Source: Neodiprion pinetum
Taxonomy: Eukaryota > Arthropoda > Insecta > Hymenoptera > Diprionidae
DNA: 64,000 bases
Reading direction: 5' to 3'
Assembly: GCF_021155775.2 (NCBI RefSeq)
Contig: NC_060235.2
Location: 24,127,598 to 24,191,597, forward strand
The notes beneath the pieces are model-generated. The model was not told where the DNA came from. It saw only the letters and a program-made list of their open reading frames with translations, and did no database searches. Shown in pieces: positions 1-12,800 of this stretch (positions are counted from its first letter, which is position 1; the number at the start of each line of letters is the position of its first letter). The translations under genes were made by a program, and so were the position numbers.

Positions 1-140
1 AACTTTATTCTCGACGGTTCTAATTAGAATTCCTTGCAGTAAGTTGGAATATAATTAACATGAACGTAAAAAATGGAAAAAAGATTTTTTCCACAACAGA
101 ATATGGTTTTTTCAAGCAACTGAATTAGTAGAATACTAAC

Positions 141-726
141 TTTTGAACACATTTGAGTTGAAGCGAGCACCTTGTGCCCCCATCATATCAGATATTTGTT
201 GAAGGAGTCCGGAAGGTCCCGCCCCCCCGTCTTTCATCTGTGTTTCAATAATTCGCTCCAATTCTTCTCGGAAGAGTCTAGAGTTCATCATCATCTCGAC
301 CCTCTTCCTTCTCTCCATTTCACGCATATCCTAGGAATCGAACAAATTCAAGTGAAATTATCTTCAATTCTCAATCACGTTAAAATGAAATTTTTTTCAT
401 CATCTGCTACTTCACCTTTGTTAGCAATGAGCTAATTCAAAAGGACAATATATTTCTAATACTATTTTATTACTTATGTAGATGGAAATCAATTTTTATT
501 TGTCAATCAATTCTTAAATTTTGTTCTAAAGTTGAGTTCAATTATGTGGCAACGAACAGAGCGATAGATAAATTTCAAAAGAACGCATGAATTTCCATGA
601 TTAAAAGGGGAAACTTACAGCATCTATATCCGCAGGCCGCATTTTGCTTTTTTCTTCTTCGGTGAGGCCATCTACTGCCCCGTTAGTGTGCGGCTCCGAG
701 AGCTCCTGCTGACTCGTGTCCGCCAT
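141..726 (-). CDS. hts: Adducin (hts-like), first two coding exons, gene continues off left end
   Basis: Two coding exons are visible: 726..619 (36 codons, phase 0) and 330..141 (63 codons plus 1 base). Donors are GTAAGT at 618 and GTTAGT at 140, and the acceptor is CCTAG before 330. The joined protein starts MADTSQQEL, then has the acidic stretch GLTEEEKSKMRPADIDADM, then REMERRKRVEMMMNSRLFRE and a GGAGPSGLLQQISDMMG segment. This order matches the N-terminus of insect adducin, just before the aldolase-like head domain, which lies outside the window. Adducins cap actin filament ends and recruit spectrin at the membrane skeleton; in Drosophila hts acts in the fusome and ring canals. The ATG at 726 is chosen because the family N-terminus begins there, but the exon is open in frame back to its acceptor at 757, so an upstream coding exon cannot be excluded. 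Confidence 0.9.
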
Positions 727-756
727 CCTCGCACCACCCCCAGCTAACACCCACTC
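727..756 (-). other. hts: 5' UTR part of the adducin first coding exon
   Basis: The sequence TTTTATTGCAG just upstream of 756 (minus strand) is a good splice acceptor. The ATG at 726 is therefore preceded by at least one upstream, probably non-coding, exon. The promoter is thus not immediately next to the start codon and must lie further right in the window or beyond. Confidence 0.6.
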
Positions 757-3176
757 CTGCAATAAAAAAAACAATGCAAAATTTAATCTTTTGATGTATA
801 TAAGATACGATAATTTAGGAAGCAAAAACTTGCCAACCAAAAAAGAAAAATAAAAAACTATATTAATATTAGATAATAATCGAAAGATGAGATTGTTTGA
901 AACGTTCGAAAATTATATTTCAACTGTTCCACTTGACCTTGATTTTAATTTTAGAATTGTTTACACGTGCATACATTCTGACGTTAGTCGAGTTGCTACT
1001 GATTATAATGCTACACGATTATTAATTATCATGATACGGTCACAAGTTGTATGCCTGGTTTTACAGGAACGTGTACATTTAAACAAATATTCATCGAATG
1101 AAAACTAATTTTCAAATACTTGCCAACCTAAACGACATGTAGGTATAAAGTATTAAAAATTTAATCATGTAGAATGCATAGGTGTGTACTGTACAAAAAA
1201 AATCACTACTAATGGCCGTCGCTAAAATGGTTTTTTGTTTTGAGATTTTAATTCTTAGGTTTTTTCCAATATTAGTTAGTATTCAAAATTTCTCGCTCGT
1301 CATTTAAAAAACAGTTTTTTTTTCCACAGATAAACATCCTCATACACAGTTATTAAATATCTGAACATAAACACTCTTTGCGAATAATATTGTACGTTCC
1401 GTACATATTAAAATGTTCAGATTCAACAGCGTTCAAAAACTTACATCCGAAAAGTCTTAACAAACAAATAGAAGTTTCCATGTCATTGTATAGCTCAATT
1501 AACAATAATATCCCATTAATGTGAAATAGTCAATAGCCTGTACTTCACAGATCTTGTCAATATATTGATTGGTGGCGCAATTACAGGCACATGTAATTTT
1601 CTGTAGGCGATATTTTCCGAGCATACGAACACTCACCAACGAGCCTTCATCCGGATAATCCTCCATAAAATCGGCATGCTTTATTACAGTGTTTATGAGT
1701 GCTTGATGAACTATATTTACACCGACAGTGAGATGCAGCATGACGCACAGTTAAAATAATTCACATTTAATTATGTATATACGAGTGCACTGGCTGGTCA
1801 TTACTTTTTTTCTCTTTGCCCATTTAACATGAGATAACAGATAATTTCATGCACAAATGGAGTTAGTTAGTCGATAGGTGGAATGATCTTTACAACGACA
1901 AATTTCGCGGACACAAACATCGTTCCTAGAAGAATATTCGAGTACGTAGATATTGAAAGCGTTAATGAAAACCGGAAGAGAGTTGATTGCGAGTCAACCT
2001 CGTTTATCTAGCATCAAAGGCAGTGCAATTTACGGGTAGTTAATCATTTTATAACCACCGCGACGTGTGCAAGGGCGACATCTCAAGTCACAAACAGTTC
2101 ACGAAGATCCTCATCTCTTTATTTCAATTTTAATATTACAAATAATCGCTGATTATATTTGATACGTAAAACACCTGCAGCCCGCAGGAAAGACGACGAT
2201 AATATGAAGGAACGAAGCGATGAACAGGTGCTTTTTACACGCGCCATTAAAAATTCCTATTATATTAGGCTAAGTATAAGCTCAACAATAGGTTCTTCTT
2301 TACTCACTGTACCAGAGTTTTAATGTGTCGTTACATCTATGCATGTATATAAACAGTATTATATAATACGATCGCAGACGTTGCGTCTCCCGTTAGTAGC
2401 TTACATCACTTTATAAACTGAATGTTATCATCGGCAAAGACACGTGACGTTAGTTAGAAATTATTTAACTGATATCCCGTGCCGGTTTATCACTGAGAAA
2501 ATTAACGTAGACTGATTCGTCGGTCGGTAGAAATAAGGTAAAGCTAAAATTAGACTTCAGCTGCCGAAATAAAAATATTAGCGTGTTCAAAAATGGCCAC
2601 ATTTCAATCCGTTTCCGGAAAAATTCATACATGAGTAACGTGTCACAACCTCAAAATGATTGAAAATCAGCTGCAGGTATTATCACTGTTTTCTTCAATT
2701 TTCTCACCTTTATTCGATGCTCATACAAGCAATGTTGCAAACCCCTATCATGTCTCAAAATTTAAAACCGATTTGATTACTTCGGAGAAAAAAAAGTTAA
2801 AAAAAAAATTAAAGTTTATATAAAATAATATCTGCTCACTCGATCGTTAATCCGACATCCCCTCAACGATTTATTGCAAAAAGAAACTAGCGCGTTTATG
2901 CCTCTCGAGTTAGGATCTAAAGTTCAGCTAAATAATACATGCGCGAATCATGTTGCAACTCATGTCCGCGCTTTTGAACATCACACTCTCAACGAATCAC
3001 TGACAAAGTACGATGTGCAGGTAAAAAACATTCGACCTGGTTCTTTCATTGCCGACACGAGTTACGTAACCCAAGAGTTCGCATCAGCAGCTCACAGACA
3101 TAACAGTTTCGCCACGGCAATTGGCGGTTGTGGCGTTTATTATCTCAACTGTAGGTACGATACGCGGAGGATTCGA
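757..3176. other. No gene recognised (probable adducin 5' intron)
   Basis: AT-rich sequence with short chance ORFs. The longest minus-strand frame (1741..1499) contains a CACNC cluster but has no recognisable domain and no supporting splice structure. Nothing else is supported here. Confidence 0.5.
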
Positions 3177-3405
3177 ACAGAATTGAAGTTAGTAACGTTA
3201 CCGTAACGAAACATTGGGGTGGGAAAAAAAAATGACTATTTTATTATTTTTACAACCACTCTCAAGTAACCAACATTACAAAATATGACTATGCTTCGTT
3301 TTATTACGGTTTGCTGAATTTCAAACAGTTCCAAAATCGCGAAGTAACGGTTTTTCCTCAGCATGAATCGTTACGATAACGTCGCTAACTTCGACATGGT
3401 GAATT
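3177..3405. repeat. MITE family A, copy 1
   Basis: The left terminus reads TTGAAGTTAGTAACGTTACC and the right terminus, read in reverse complement, reads GTCGAAGTTAGCGACGTTATC. These form an imperfect terminal inverted repeat of about 33 bp around a non-coding AT-rich core. The core contains GCTGAATTTCAAACAGTTCC, also seen in other copies. No transposase is encoded. Confidence 0.75.
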
Positions 3406-3874
3406 CGATCCGTACCGAATGCGTTGGGCTACGAACATCCAAGATTCGCTGTTATAACTCATTAATCGAATTCTATATACTTGATAATAATGCACAGCAG
3501 AATTGCAATTAAACAATCGACTGCCGGCAATTTTTTACGATGAACGAATCGATCGGTAAACAGTAGATCCAAAACTGCACCAACTAGGATAAAGAAGACG
3601 TCGAACCGAGGAATAATTATCAAGCACGAACCGTAACCTAACGTAATCTACAAAATTGGTATCACGAAATTTTCTAGATCAAGAACACTTGCATTCTATC
3701 ACTCGAGTATAACCTTCGTCGTTGGACACGCTACTGAACTTCAAGTACCAGACCGTTCCACCACTACCGTAAATGCACCAAAAGATGCTTAGCCTCTGCC
3801 GGGCGGATTGCGCCGGTTTCATCTCTGGCCAGACGCTCTCTCTGCACGATACTCCAGACCTTTTAGATGAGATG
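3406..3874. other. No gene recognised
   Basis: Mixed-composition spacer between the MITE and the TTAA-flanked element. I see no open frame with coding character, no RNA gene and no clear repeat. Confidence 0.4.
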
Positions 3875-4541
3875 TTAAGGTGGTTCTTTGTTAACTCCGG
3901 CGTCAGTAGAACACGGTTTTAGAGAAGTGTATAATTTGCATTAAAGTTGTTGGAATAATAGAAGAAAATAGAATTTATGAATTTTAAGAATTTTATCATC
4001 ACCCTTTGTTATAATTTTATTAATAAAGTTCTGTCCGTAGTTTTTCATTCGACTAACGTTGTCATCGGATACGATTAATAGCGAGTGTATAGTTTCAAAA
4101 TTTCATACATTTCGATGCACAATAGATTTGTTTCGATGCAAAATCAGTGTTCTAATATTCATTTTGCTATTATTAGTAACAAGTCAATCCAAATTATGTA
4201 AAAATACGATTAACGATATTAAATTAGTATTAATAATTAATCTCGGACGCGACATTTGTACCCTACACACCGTCGTTTTTGAAATTAAAAATCTTTTCGC
4301 AACGGTCTGCAACGTCTCCTTTACAACATATCGAGATTCCAACAACCATCATCTTGTTTTTTTATCAATATCGGCCATAAGCACTATGTTAAAAATCCAA
4401 TTTTCAAAAAGCTCGTTTTGGTGTTTATGGCCGGTAATCTAGTCTGATATTCAACGAGGGGATTTACTTCATTGCTATTAACAATCAGTCCAAGTCTTAT
4501 ATACAGCTAAGGACTTTGGATTGACTAAAGAACCACCTTAA
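3875..4541. mobile_element. TTAA-flanked inverted-repeat element, non-autonomous, piggyBac-like
   Basis: A 659 bp element (3879..4537) is flanked on both sides by TTAA (3875-3878 and 4538-4541), the target site of piggyBac-type transposons. The left end is GGTGGTTCTTTGTTAACTCC and the right end in reverse complement is GGTGGTTCTTTAGTCAATCC, matching at 16 of 20 positions with the first 11 identical. The interior is AT-rich; a plus-strand frame of 127 codons (4059-4442) lies within it but does not resemble a DDE transposase. The TTAA duplication is seen directly; the superfamily is inferred from it. The GG terminus differs from the usual piggyBac CCY start. Confidence 0.7.
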
Positions 4542-7500
4542 ATAAGTTCCAGACATGAAAGAATTGGTAGAGTCATCTCTTAGTATCAATATGAGATAGA
4601 GCTTTCGTAACATACGCGTTGTAAAAAAAACATTCAAGATTTGGGTCTAGAAGTTAAATTTTTAGGAATGTTTATCTCCTAAACTTTAAAGTGAAATAAG
4701 TATATCTTTTTTCGCACCAATTGATTGAAATGATTATTCCTGTTTGTGAATTATCGAAGAAAATAAACACAGGCATCGATTAAGAAATATAAAAGATTTG
4801 TTGAACGTATATTTAGTATAGGTATTATATGCAGCATTCCACGTCAAATCGCAGAGTTCCGATTCGCATCATTATCAGTACGGTGGAAAATTTTCAAGTA
4901 ATAGTAACACTTCCGAAACATCTTCACTTTCTCTTTTAAATCGTATTACGATCATTTCAAAGTTGGCTCAATGACGGTGTCCTTTTTTTTCTTATTTTTC
5001 CGAACTACTTCCAAATGTTTAAAGTATTCTCCAAAATTGAAAAAAAAAAAAAAATGATCACATCACGTGCAACTGATTTTAATTTATAGGAATTTGAGTA
5101 TTATACATAAAGTGTATAATTTGACTTGATTTTCATCTATCGAGCTTCCTAATTCAGATTGCCTGTAATGACAAATCAAATATTTTACAATTTGTTCAGA
5201 CAACAATATTTCTTCTTCCCAGCCGCAGAACGACTTGTAAAACGGCATAAAGACCGTTGACTCAGGAATCAGTATTTTACTGGCATCAACTGGTCGGAAT
5301 TTAGAATAATAGCAGCTGTTATTCAAGGAAATCGCTGACCCTCGCATGATGTAATATCCTTTTCTCTGTCAAGGGACTATGCCTGCATAGCCCTACGGGT
5401 CGTGAAGGAAGTAAAGAGTAGCCAAGATTCCAATTAAAAGGCCGTAACGACAAGTCGATTTCTATTCAATTAGAAGAATTATTATACATATTCACATATC
5501 GAATCCTGGTCAATGTATAAGGAAAAAACCGATGGCGCCTAATAATAATAATAATTTATAAATGTAACTCCATATGTATAATGAAGAAGAAAATCCTTTA
5601 CTGAATTAAATGAACAGTTGTAGAGATAAAAATGTTCAAAATTTTATAAAAACTAATCACTATATACAGAAAAAGGCATTATGAGATAGCGGAAAAATAT
5701 CGTTTGTTGTAACTGCTTTACTTTGAATGTGTCTGTTATACCCTCAAGTGTATTTTTTCACTAGTATTTTCCAAATATCTGCGTTTTGTGGACAAAGTGA
5801 TGAAATAAAACGAATTACCGCACTGTCATAGATAATAGGAATGCGACGATGAATCTGACGAACCTGCTAGCTGAAGTTACACAGCAGCAAACGCTACTCC
5901 CGAACGTATAAGGGGATCTCGTGTTGAAAGGACGGGAGACTTGGTTTAATTTCATTAAAGCCCGGATACGACTTAAACCGGTGCATTTCTATGGTTTTTG
6001 ATTTCCAGACGCACGAAATAACGACATCGACTAAACCGTGTGTAACCTGATTCTGAAATAACATCAACGCCTCTGTATAACGACAAAGGACAGGAGGATC
6101 TTTTGCGCAAATGAGGAACTTTCGAGGAAAATTGTTGACAATTAATTATTCGTTAATTAAAATCGTCATTGTAATCGTCATCGACGCAGAATAGAAAGAG
6201 AGGTGAAGGGCGTCGGTCGGAGACCCAGACCACCATACCAGGCAGCAACTGGAAGGACAGACGATCAATACGGTAAACTGCTTTATGCTCCTGGCACAAC
6301 CCAACGGTGCCTCCTGCGCTTGTCTATCCTTACCTACCTACCCTTTCCCGACTTTCATTCTTTCAACGCTGCACTGGTGTGAAAAAACAGGCAGATGCGA
6401 TCAGCGTGGAAGAAAATTTGTTGAAAAGTCACGGATATGTGTATAATAAATTATAACAAGTACACTGACTTCGAGAGAAAAAAATTCCTCCATTCAAACG
6501 ATACTGATTGCTTGAAATAATTTTTCTTTTTTCTTTTATCAAATTTATATTCACTTGATTGAATCGGATTATTTTTTATTTAGTAAATATGAACGTCGAA
6601 AGAAAAAACTAATTCTACACATCTAGGGTACGTTTTTGATTCAAAGAATGATTTTCCAATACTCGGACATTGTTTATCAGCTTGTAGCAAATGATTTTTT
6701 CCAATCAAAATACATTATTTAGTCTACTGCAAATTGATCTATTTAGTAAACGTTCACTTGATTAAAGACCATAAGATTTGTTAATTGAATAAATCCTATC
6801 TTGATCCAAAAACGTATAATGATCATGTCTGTGTGTTGGAAAGAAATAAATAACCGATAGCCTGTGAATAAAAATTTCTTTCGACAAAGAGATTATATTA
6901 TTAGAAACGGTTGATTTCAAAAATATTCACTGGAATTAGGTGAACGAGATTTTCCAAATCGTGCAGTCTAGTCCAATAAAGAAAGTTGCTCCAATCCAGA
7001 ACTTGGCATTTCATTACTCTGAGGCTGCATATTTCGCTTTGAGTAAACTAACCGTTTAGTTGATTTAAAAAAAAAAATATATGATCATGTAAATTACTTA
7101 TTTAACGAGAGAAAAATTTGACCGTCTAAGTAAATAAGCGGGCTAAGAAAATTGATAAAGTTTATTTCAAACAACGATAGTTTGAATTCCATGAAATGTT
7201 GATTCAGATTAAATATATTTCCTTGATCTGAACAAATATTTTATTACGGTCAAGTAAAAATATCCGTTTATTCCAATTATGCGTAAATATATCGAAAGCA
7301 CCATTTAATCACGAAATTAGTAGTTTTTTCGCGACCACGACTCCAAGTTACAACTTGATTATTATCAGCTTCGTTTCAGGGTGTTTGCATTCCTGCCGCC
7401 AGGGTAATAAAACTAAGGGATACGTATCATCCGGTAAATACAAAACGGTCTGGTCATAACTGCTTGCTGGTCTATCTGAAATAATTTCTCTGACGCACCG

Positions 7501-7765
7501 TACGCAAAAACTAAAATAGAAAGCGTACCAATCGTAAAAATTCCCCAAGCTTAGTCTCGGTTAGTGAATGCCGAATTGACTGAACACAAAGGGACTAGGA
7601 GAATGTTCTATAAACATCATGGAAATACCAATTCACACGTTAATAGTCTACGTTGCAAGAGCTTACGTGAGAAATATTTGTACCTATCCTTTGATGGTCA
7701 AAATTTAAGATAAGAAATGCGTTATTTCAACCGTCAAATATTTCAGTACTAGTGCCAACGAAATA
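4542..7765. other. No gene recognised; degenerate repeats
   Basis: A lone family-B-like terminus (GCATTCCACGTCAAATC) lies near 4833. Between about 6628 and 6826 the words TACGTTTTTGATTCAAAG and, inverted, TACGTTTTTGGATCAAG form an imperfect palindrome. The surrounding 6.5-7.3 kb is rich in related CTTGATT/AATCAAG words. No coding frame is convincing; the 87-codon minus frame at 5347..5084 has no identifiable domain. Confidence 0.45.
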
Positions 7766-7968
7766 TGATGCTGAAGTCAGTAACGTTAACGTAACGAAGC
7801 ATTGTGGGGAAAAAATTACTATTTTTGGCAAGTTTAAAGTGACTCTAAAGTACTCCAATTTTCTAAAATATGAATACGTTTTGCCTCATTCATGATTTAC
7901 TGAATTTCAGAAATTCCTGCAATTTTGAAACGTGAATCATTGCAAAAACGTTACTAGTTCCAGCCTCA
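7766..7968. repeat. MITE family A, copy 2 (best-bounded copy, TA target site)
   Basis: A 203 bp copy with TA on both flanks (7764-7765 and 7969-7970). The left end begins TGATGCTGAAGTCAGTAACG and the right end in reverse complement begins TGAGGCTGGAACTAGTAACG. The core includes TTTACTGAATTTCAGAAATT, shared with copy 1 and the fragment at 37.4 kb. A TA duplication is typical of Tc1/mariner-related MITEs. Confidence 0.8.
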
Positions 7969-9628
7969 TAACAAAAGACCTTATTATCCATACAAAATTT
8001 GGTACCCGATCTCTCTTCTGACCGTTCTCTAAAGTAGTCGTGGTCTGAGAGTTACGAACACCGCACTAATTCGAAGTATTGCTTACTTACCTAGACCATG
8101 GGGGAAAAAAAAAATGGAAGAGTGATCACACGAGCATGGCAGTACTTTTACACACGCATGCTCAAGCCTTGAATGGTCTTTTGTTCGAGGTCGAGAAAGA
8201 CGGACACTCGGAAAGCAGGAATATAGGGTGACTACAAATAGACGCCTTACACACATACACGCAGCCTACTCAACCGAGTCAAGAGTATCCTTGGCTAAGG
8301 CTGAATTCCCCTGATTCACGCCTGGCCCTCGTGTACGGGGTGGTCAAAGTCAAGTGTCACGCCCCGTTTTTTGGCCTATACGAATAGACGAATAGTACCG
8401 GACGCTTTCGAAACATTTGGAAGATGAATTAAAATTGAAAAAAAAAAACAAAAAAAAAACTTATGCAGCCGGAATCAATCGATAGATACTGTCAGCAGTG
8501 CACAGATAAACAATATAAGCTGCATATTTTACTGAATACTCAAAAACTTGACAATAATTAGATTTTGGTTGAATTCAATAATGCCAATGTAAAAAGTTTT
8601 TATTCATTTATTTTTTTCCAAGAGGTTACCCTCGACGGCGGAATATCTTGAAATGAGGACACATTGTAGAATATAGACATGACGAACGTATAGCCAGTAC
8701 GGCTTATAACAGAAAGATAAAGAGAAGAAAAAAACAAAAAAAGAAAAAAAAAACAATTTACCGTTAATCACTTACGCTGATCCGGACTTCGTGATCGGTT
8801 CAGATTCAGCCGAGCTTGAAGCAACTATACGCAAGAAACAGTTTTAACTTGATGGATAAGATGTACGTCCGGTACGGCGAATTTTTAAGGAATAACGGTA
8901 ATTTTTAACGAGTTCACATTAAAATCTGTGTCATTTGCAGTTTTTTTTTTTTTTTTATGTATCCTGAATTCAGTTCACTCATTAGGTACGCACAAAGTTT
9001 GTGCTGATAATCGGTTAAACATTTACAATTAGATACAAATCCGTGATATTCAGCATTGAATTGTTCGTTTTTATTCACTAGTTTCATTTTTTTTTTTGCA
9101 CAATGCATCATTCAAATGTTTACAATATTTAGTAGTATCATTACTGTTACTGCAAAAATAGACGCACAAAATATGCCTGTAATAATAAACGTTTGTACGC
9201 GCAAGTATAATCGTATGTCGGTAACGCGCGGTATGAGTAGAAAAATTCCGATAAGACACGATAAATCTTGTTAACGGCAATTAATTCTCGTGACAAATTG
9301 ATAGCAGATGACGAATGACGAATCATTGGTGTGTACAAAACCCTCTAGACTCACCACCGTTATCACGGTGCAAGTTTCCAGATATACGTGGTAGTGGTAT
9401 TAATACGAATACAAACGAGAGTATTGTGAGGAAGAGGTGAAGAAGCAATGGGTCAAATTCGATGCGAGATAATTATAACTGTTAAATGATGATAAGAAAG
9501 TGGCATGGGCTATAACTACAATTATAAAGGAACTGGAAGACTACGATGCGTTGTAGAGGGGGGTCCGTTTGACCCTCTGAGTCACGCATTATTGTGCTCA
9601 GTCAAGTTTTATAACATGATAGTGTTGT
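7969..9628. other. No gene recognised
   Basis: AT-rich spacer with A- and T-runs. Overlapping 60-70 codon frames near 9056-9338 on both strands are low-complexity and show no domain. Confidence 0.4.
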
Positions 9629-9840
9629 ATGGTTTTTGGTGTTGCTGATTACAAATCTCAAATCTTATTTAAAAAATTCAAGACGGTGGATCCCACATGG
9701 TGAACAAAACTTTCACATTTGATCGAATACGATCACAAAACTCTATGCAGGAGTTTTCGGAGTTGCTGATTGGATCGGCCGTGTTGAATTTTCAAAATCT
9801 GTTTTCAGATTCGTAATCAAAAACCCCAAAAACTTACAAT
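9629..9840. repeat. Inverted dispersed repeat
   Basis: The left arm has GTTTTTGGTGTTGCTGATTAC followed by ACAAATCTCAAATC and TTCAAGACGGTGGATCCC. The right arm has the inverse, ATTCGTAATCAAAAACCCC preceded by GAATTTTCAAAATCTG. The two arms are imperfect inverted copies of one unit. The same vocabulary (TCTGACCT..GGATTCG, CACCATTTT) recurs at 23.85-24.18 kb. Confidence 0.5.
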
Positions 9841-12800
9841 TTACGTAAAAAATATATCGTGTAGAGATTTAACTTTCGCGGAAATGAATTATTACTTCAA
9901 TTTTCCAACAATAATAATTCACATTATATCACAATAATTACTCCCGAGTATTAAAAACCCATTAGTACATTGTCAGAAGTAAGACAAAAACTGCAAAGAG
10001 ATGTTTTCAAAGTTCTCTAAATATACAAAAGAAAAAATTGATATAAAATAGGTGGCAAGAACTTTTTTTCTTAGCACTATGACTCACAGGATTAATCACT
10101 CCAGGCAAATATCTCAAAGACTATAAGAAAGGTACGAGTAAAAGAGATTTTTGTATAAAACTTGATGGTTTTTGGAAGGGAATGATAAAGATACGAGTAG
10201 ACTTGGAGATAGCGTGGTTCAAACGCCTTCAAATGTTGTGTCCAACTCTTTTTCCGCATCCCTTACACTTCTTGACATATTTGTGAAGGAAGATTGAAAC
10301 ATACAAAGTTACAACTGTCATGGAATTACTCATATTCATATGAGAGGAAATTCAAATATCATTGCAAACATATCACTAAACCTACATTTCAAACGATAAT
10401 CGGCTATGGATTCGCACACAAGAAGATGTATTGAAGCAAAAGCGATTAAAATTGTGGTACAAAAAGACTGATTGCTTAGTTGCAAAGAAATATATAACAA
10501 GCGCTTAATCGTTTATAGATAAGAATTGAAGAATTTCCTTCTTCTTCAATAATACGAGTGAGATAATCGCGAATTTAGCGTGTGTGCGAGCGTGCATAAA
10601 ATTCTTGATCCTTGGAATGTAAGTGTCGTTAATTAAAACGACGCCATATATACATACGTGTGCATATACATATATATGCACACATATATTATGCACACTG
10701 TACATTCCTGTCAGTTGCCAAGTTTTATGTTAATTTAGTATTCTTTAGTTTTTAAAATAGTCTCGACGGTGTCGTCGACTCTTTATTTAGCGTGCATTAA
10801 TAATTTAAGCCTTAAGTCGTGTTGCATAGGCTTCAGGTTTAACGACACGAATGATAAAACTCTTATAATTTATTATTTCTTTTCATCAATGGGACGATAT
10901 TTTCAACGCAAGTTTCATCCGTTGAGTAATTTTTTTTTTTTCTAATCAAACGCAGTAGGTTCAACAAAATCTACCGCTAAGCAAGTAAGATTCCCATATG
11001 TAGCTTTGCAGTAACGTAACGAGTAAAAGCACGTACGTACATACATTACACTGACGTAAGAATCGGTAGAAAAATATGTATTTTCATGAATCCGAATTCA
11101 ATTGCATGACCACATCCGTGTTCAGTTGTTAAATATAGCGAGTAGAATAAGGTCGAAAACCTTCGTACTAAGGCGTTGCGATTGGAATTAAGTGGAACAA
11201 TTTGCATTGTCAACGTAGTTAGTTAGAAATACGTGTCGAGCATTCCAGCTTTTGCGGTAGTAAAAGCTGAATGTTTTTTTTTCTCCCGAGAATTTTACCG
11301 AAATGAATTTGAAAATTGAGGGAAGGGGAACGTATGCGGAAAAAGCTACAGTTATCCGCAACGTTAACTAAGTCGTAAAATTTATACTGTGCGTCATGCG
11401 GTATTTTCCTGTCCCACTTATCGATCCGCATTCCTACTTACGTCTGCGACCCTTGTATAGTTTAAATTAGGGTGGGACTGTCGTAAGGGAAGCTAAAAAA
11501 AGGTAGAATTTTTTTTATATCCAAGTTCTGCACAATGAAATTTTTACAATACGTATGAGACTTGATCATTTCTCCTTTAAACGTTACTTTCTCAAAGATT
11601 GACATTTAATTGTCAGTTTTTTTGGTTGTTGTTGTTGTTGTTGTTGTCTTATTACATTTGTGATTGACCCACGTAAAAGAAAGACATTGTTTTTAAAGAA
11701 TTTATATACGGGGCATTCCATGACATCTTGAACATTCCTTCTTATATCAGGCTATGCGACATTTTTAATGAAAACGATCGTGAAAAGTAAGTTTATAAAT
11801 TTCAGAATTCTTCCAAGCTGTCGAAAACAAAATCAAATGTAATTTTGTTTCCAATGTTGGTCATGTCTTTATTTTATAACTGTTTTCAAAAAGTAAGAAA
11901 AAAAGGAACCGATATTACGAAATGATTAAACTTCCGGAGCAGACTCGGAATACTGTTTTCTGCTTGGTTTCAAATTTCAATGTCGAGCTGCAACTTTACT
12001 TCGGATCCACGTACTTCAATAATAAGGTTTGTTCGTCACCTGCAGCGTTTCCCTTACCGTTCATCGTATTTTGTTAAAAATCCTAAACTGCAGGCGTCAC
12101 GATTTCAAGAACATCAACCCACCCGTCAAATTCCAATCCGACTTGTCAATTGGTTCAATCCATCCATCCATAAACGCTATTTCTACTGCATAATGGACTT
12201 TACAATGCACTTACTTACCATTTAAAGTGCAGGCGACATAGTGCATAGCTAACTGGATAATTCGAATTAGTTAGTACAGCTTGAACGCTACACAAGTAAC
12301 GACTAAGGTACATAGATTCGAAGGGTTAGTTTTAAAAGAAATTCCCGGTATATCATGATTTTGATCTCGGAAATGGCGTAATCTATACGTTCTCGACGCT
12401 CGTAGACACTGCGTACTAGTTTTAGCGTAATAATTTCTTGTAGAGTTCTCAAGACTTGAACCAATATGAAAGAAAAAAGAAAAATAAAAATCCAACATTT
12501 CATCAGATTTTCTATGGAGTTTTACAGCTGGACTGTACAACTACCGCAAGAGGTCAAACAATTTATAAATTTAATTCCACTGGGTTGCATTGATTTTGGA
12601 GGAATTCATGGGGTTGCACATGATTTTAAATAATTTCATAAATTTGACGGGAATTCGAAAATCATTGATACCTTTTTTTATATCAATGCCAACAATCGTA
12701 TAGAAATTTGATAGCAATTGAAGGAGAAAAATGAATACAAAAAAAAAAAAAAAAGGTTTAATGATGAAAATAAAAGCCTCAAATTATCTAAATTAAATGT

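Noticed and set aside
1499..1741. 80-codon minus-strand frame with a CACNC cluster
   Set aside because: No domain, no splice sites that fit, and a length expected by chance in 64 kb.
2874..3206. 110-codon plus-strand frame
   Set aside because: Its 3' end runs into a MITE terminus and no family features are visible.
4059..4442. 127-codon frame inside the TTAA element
   Set aside because: AT-rich hydrophobic composition, no transposase motif; read as non-coding interior.
5084..5347. 87-codon minus-strand frame
   Set aside because: Non-repetitive but no recognisable domain and no supporting context.
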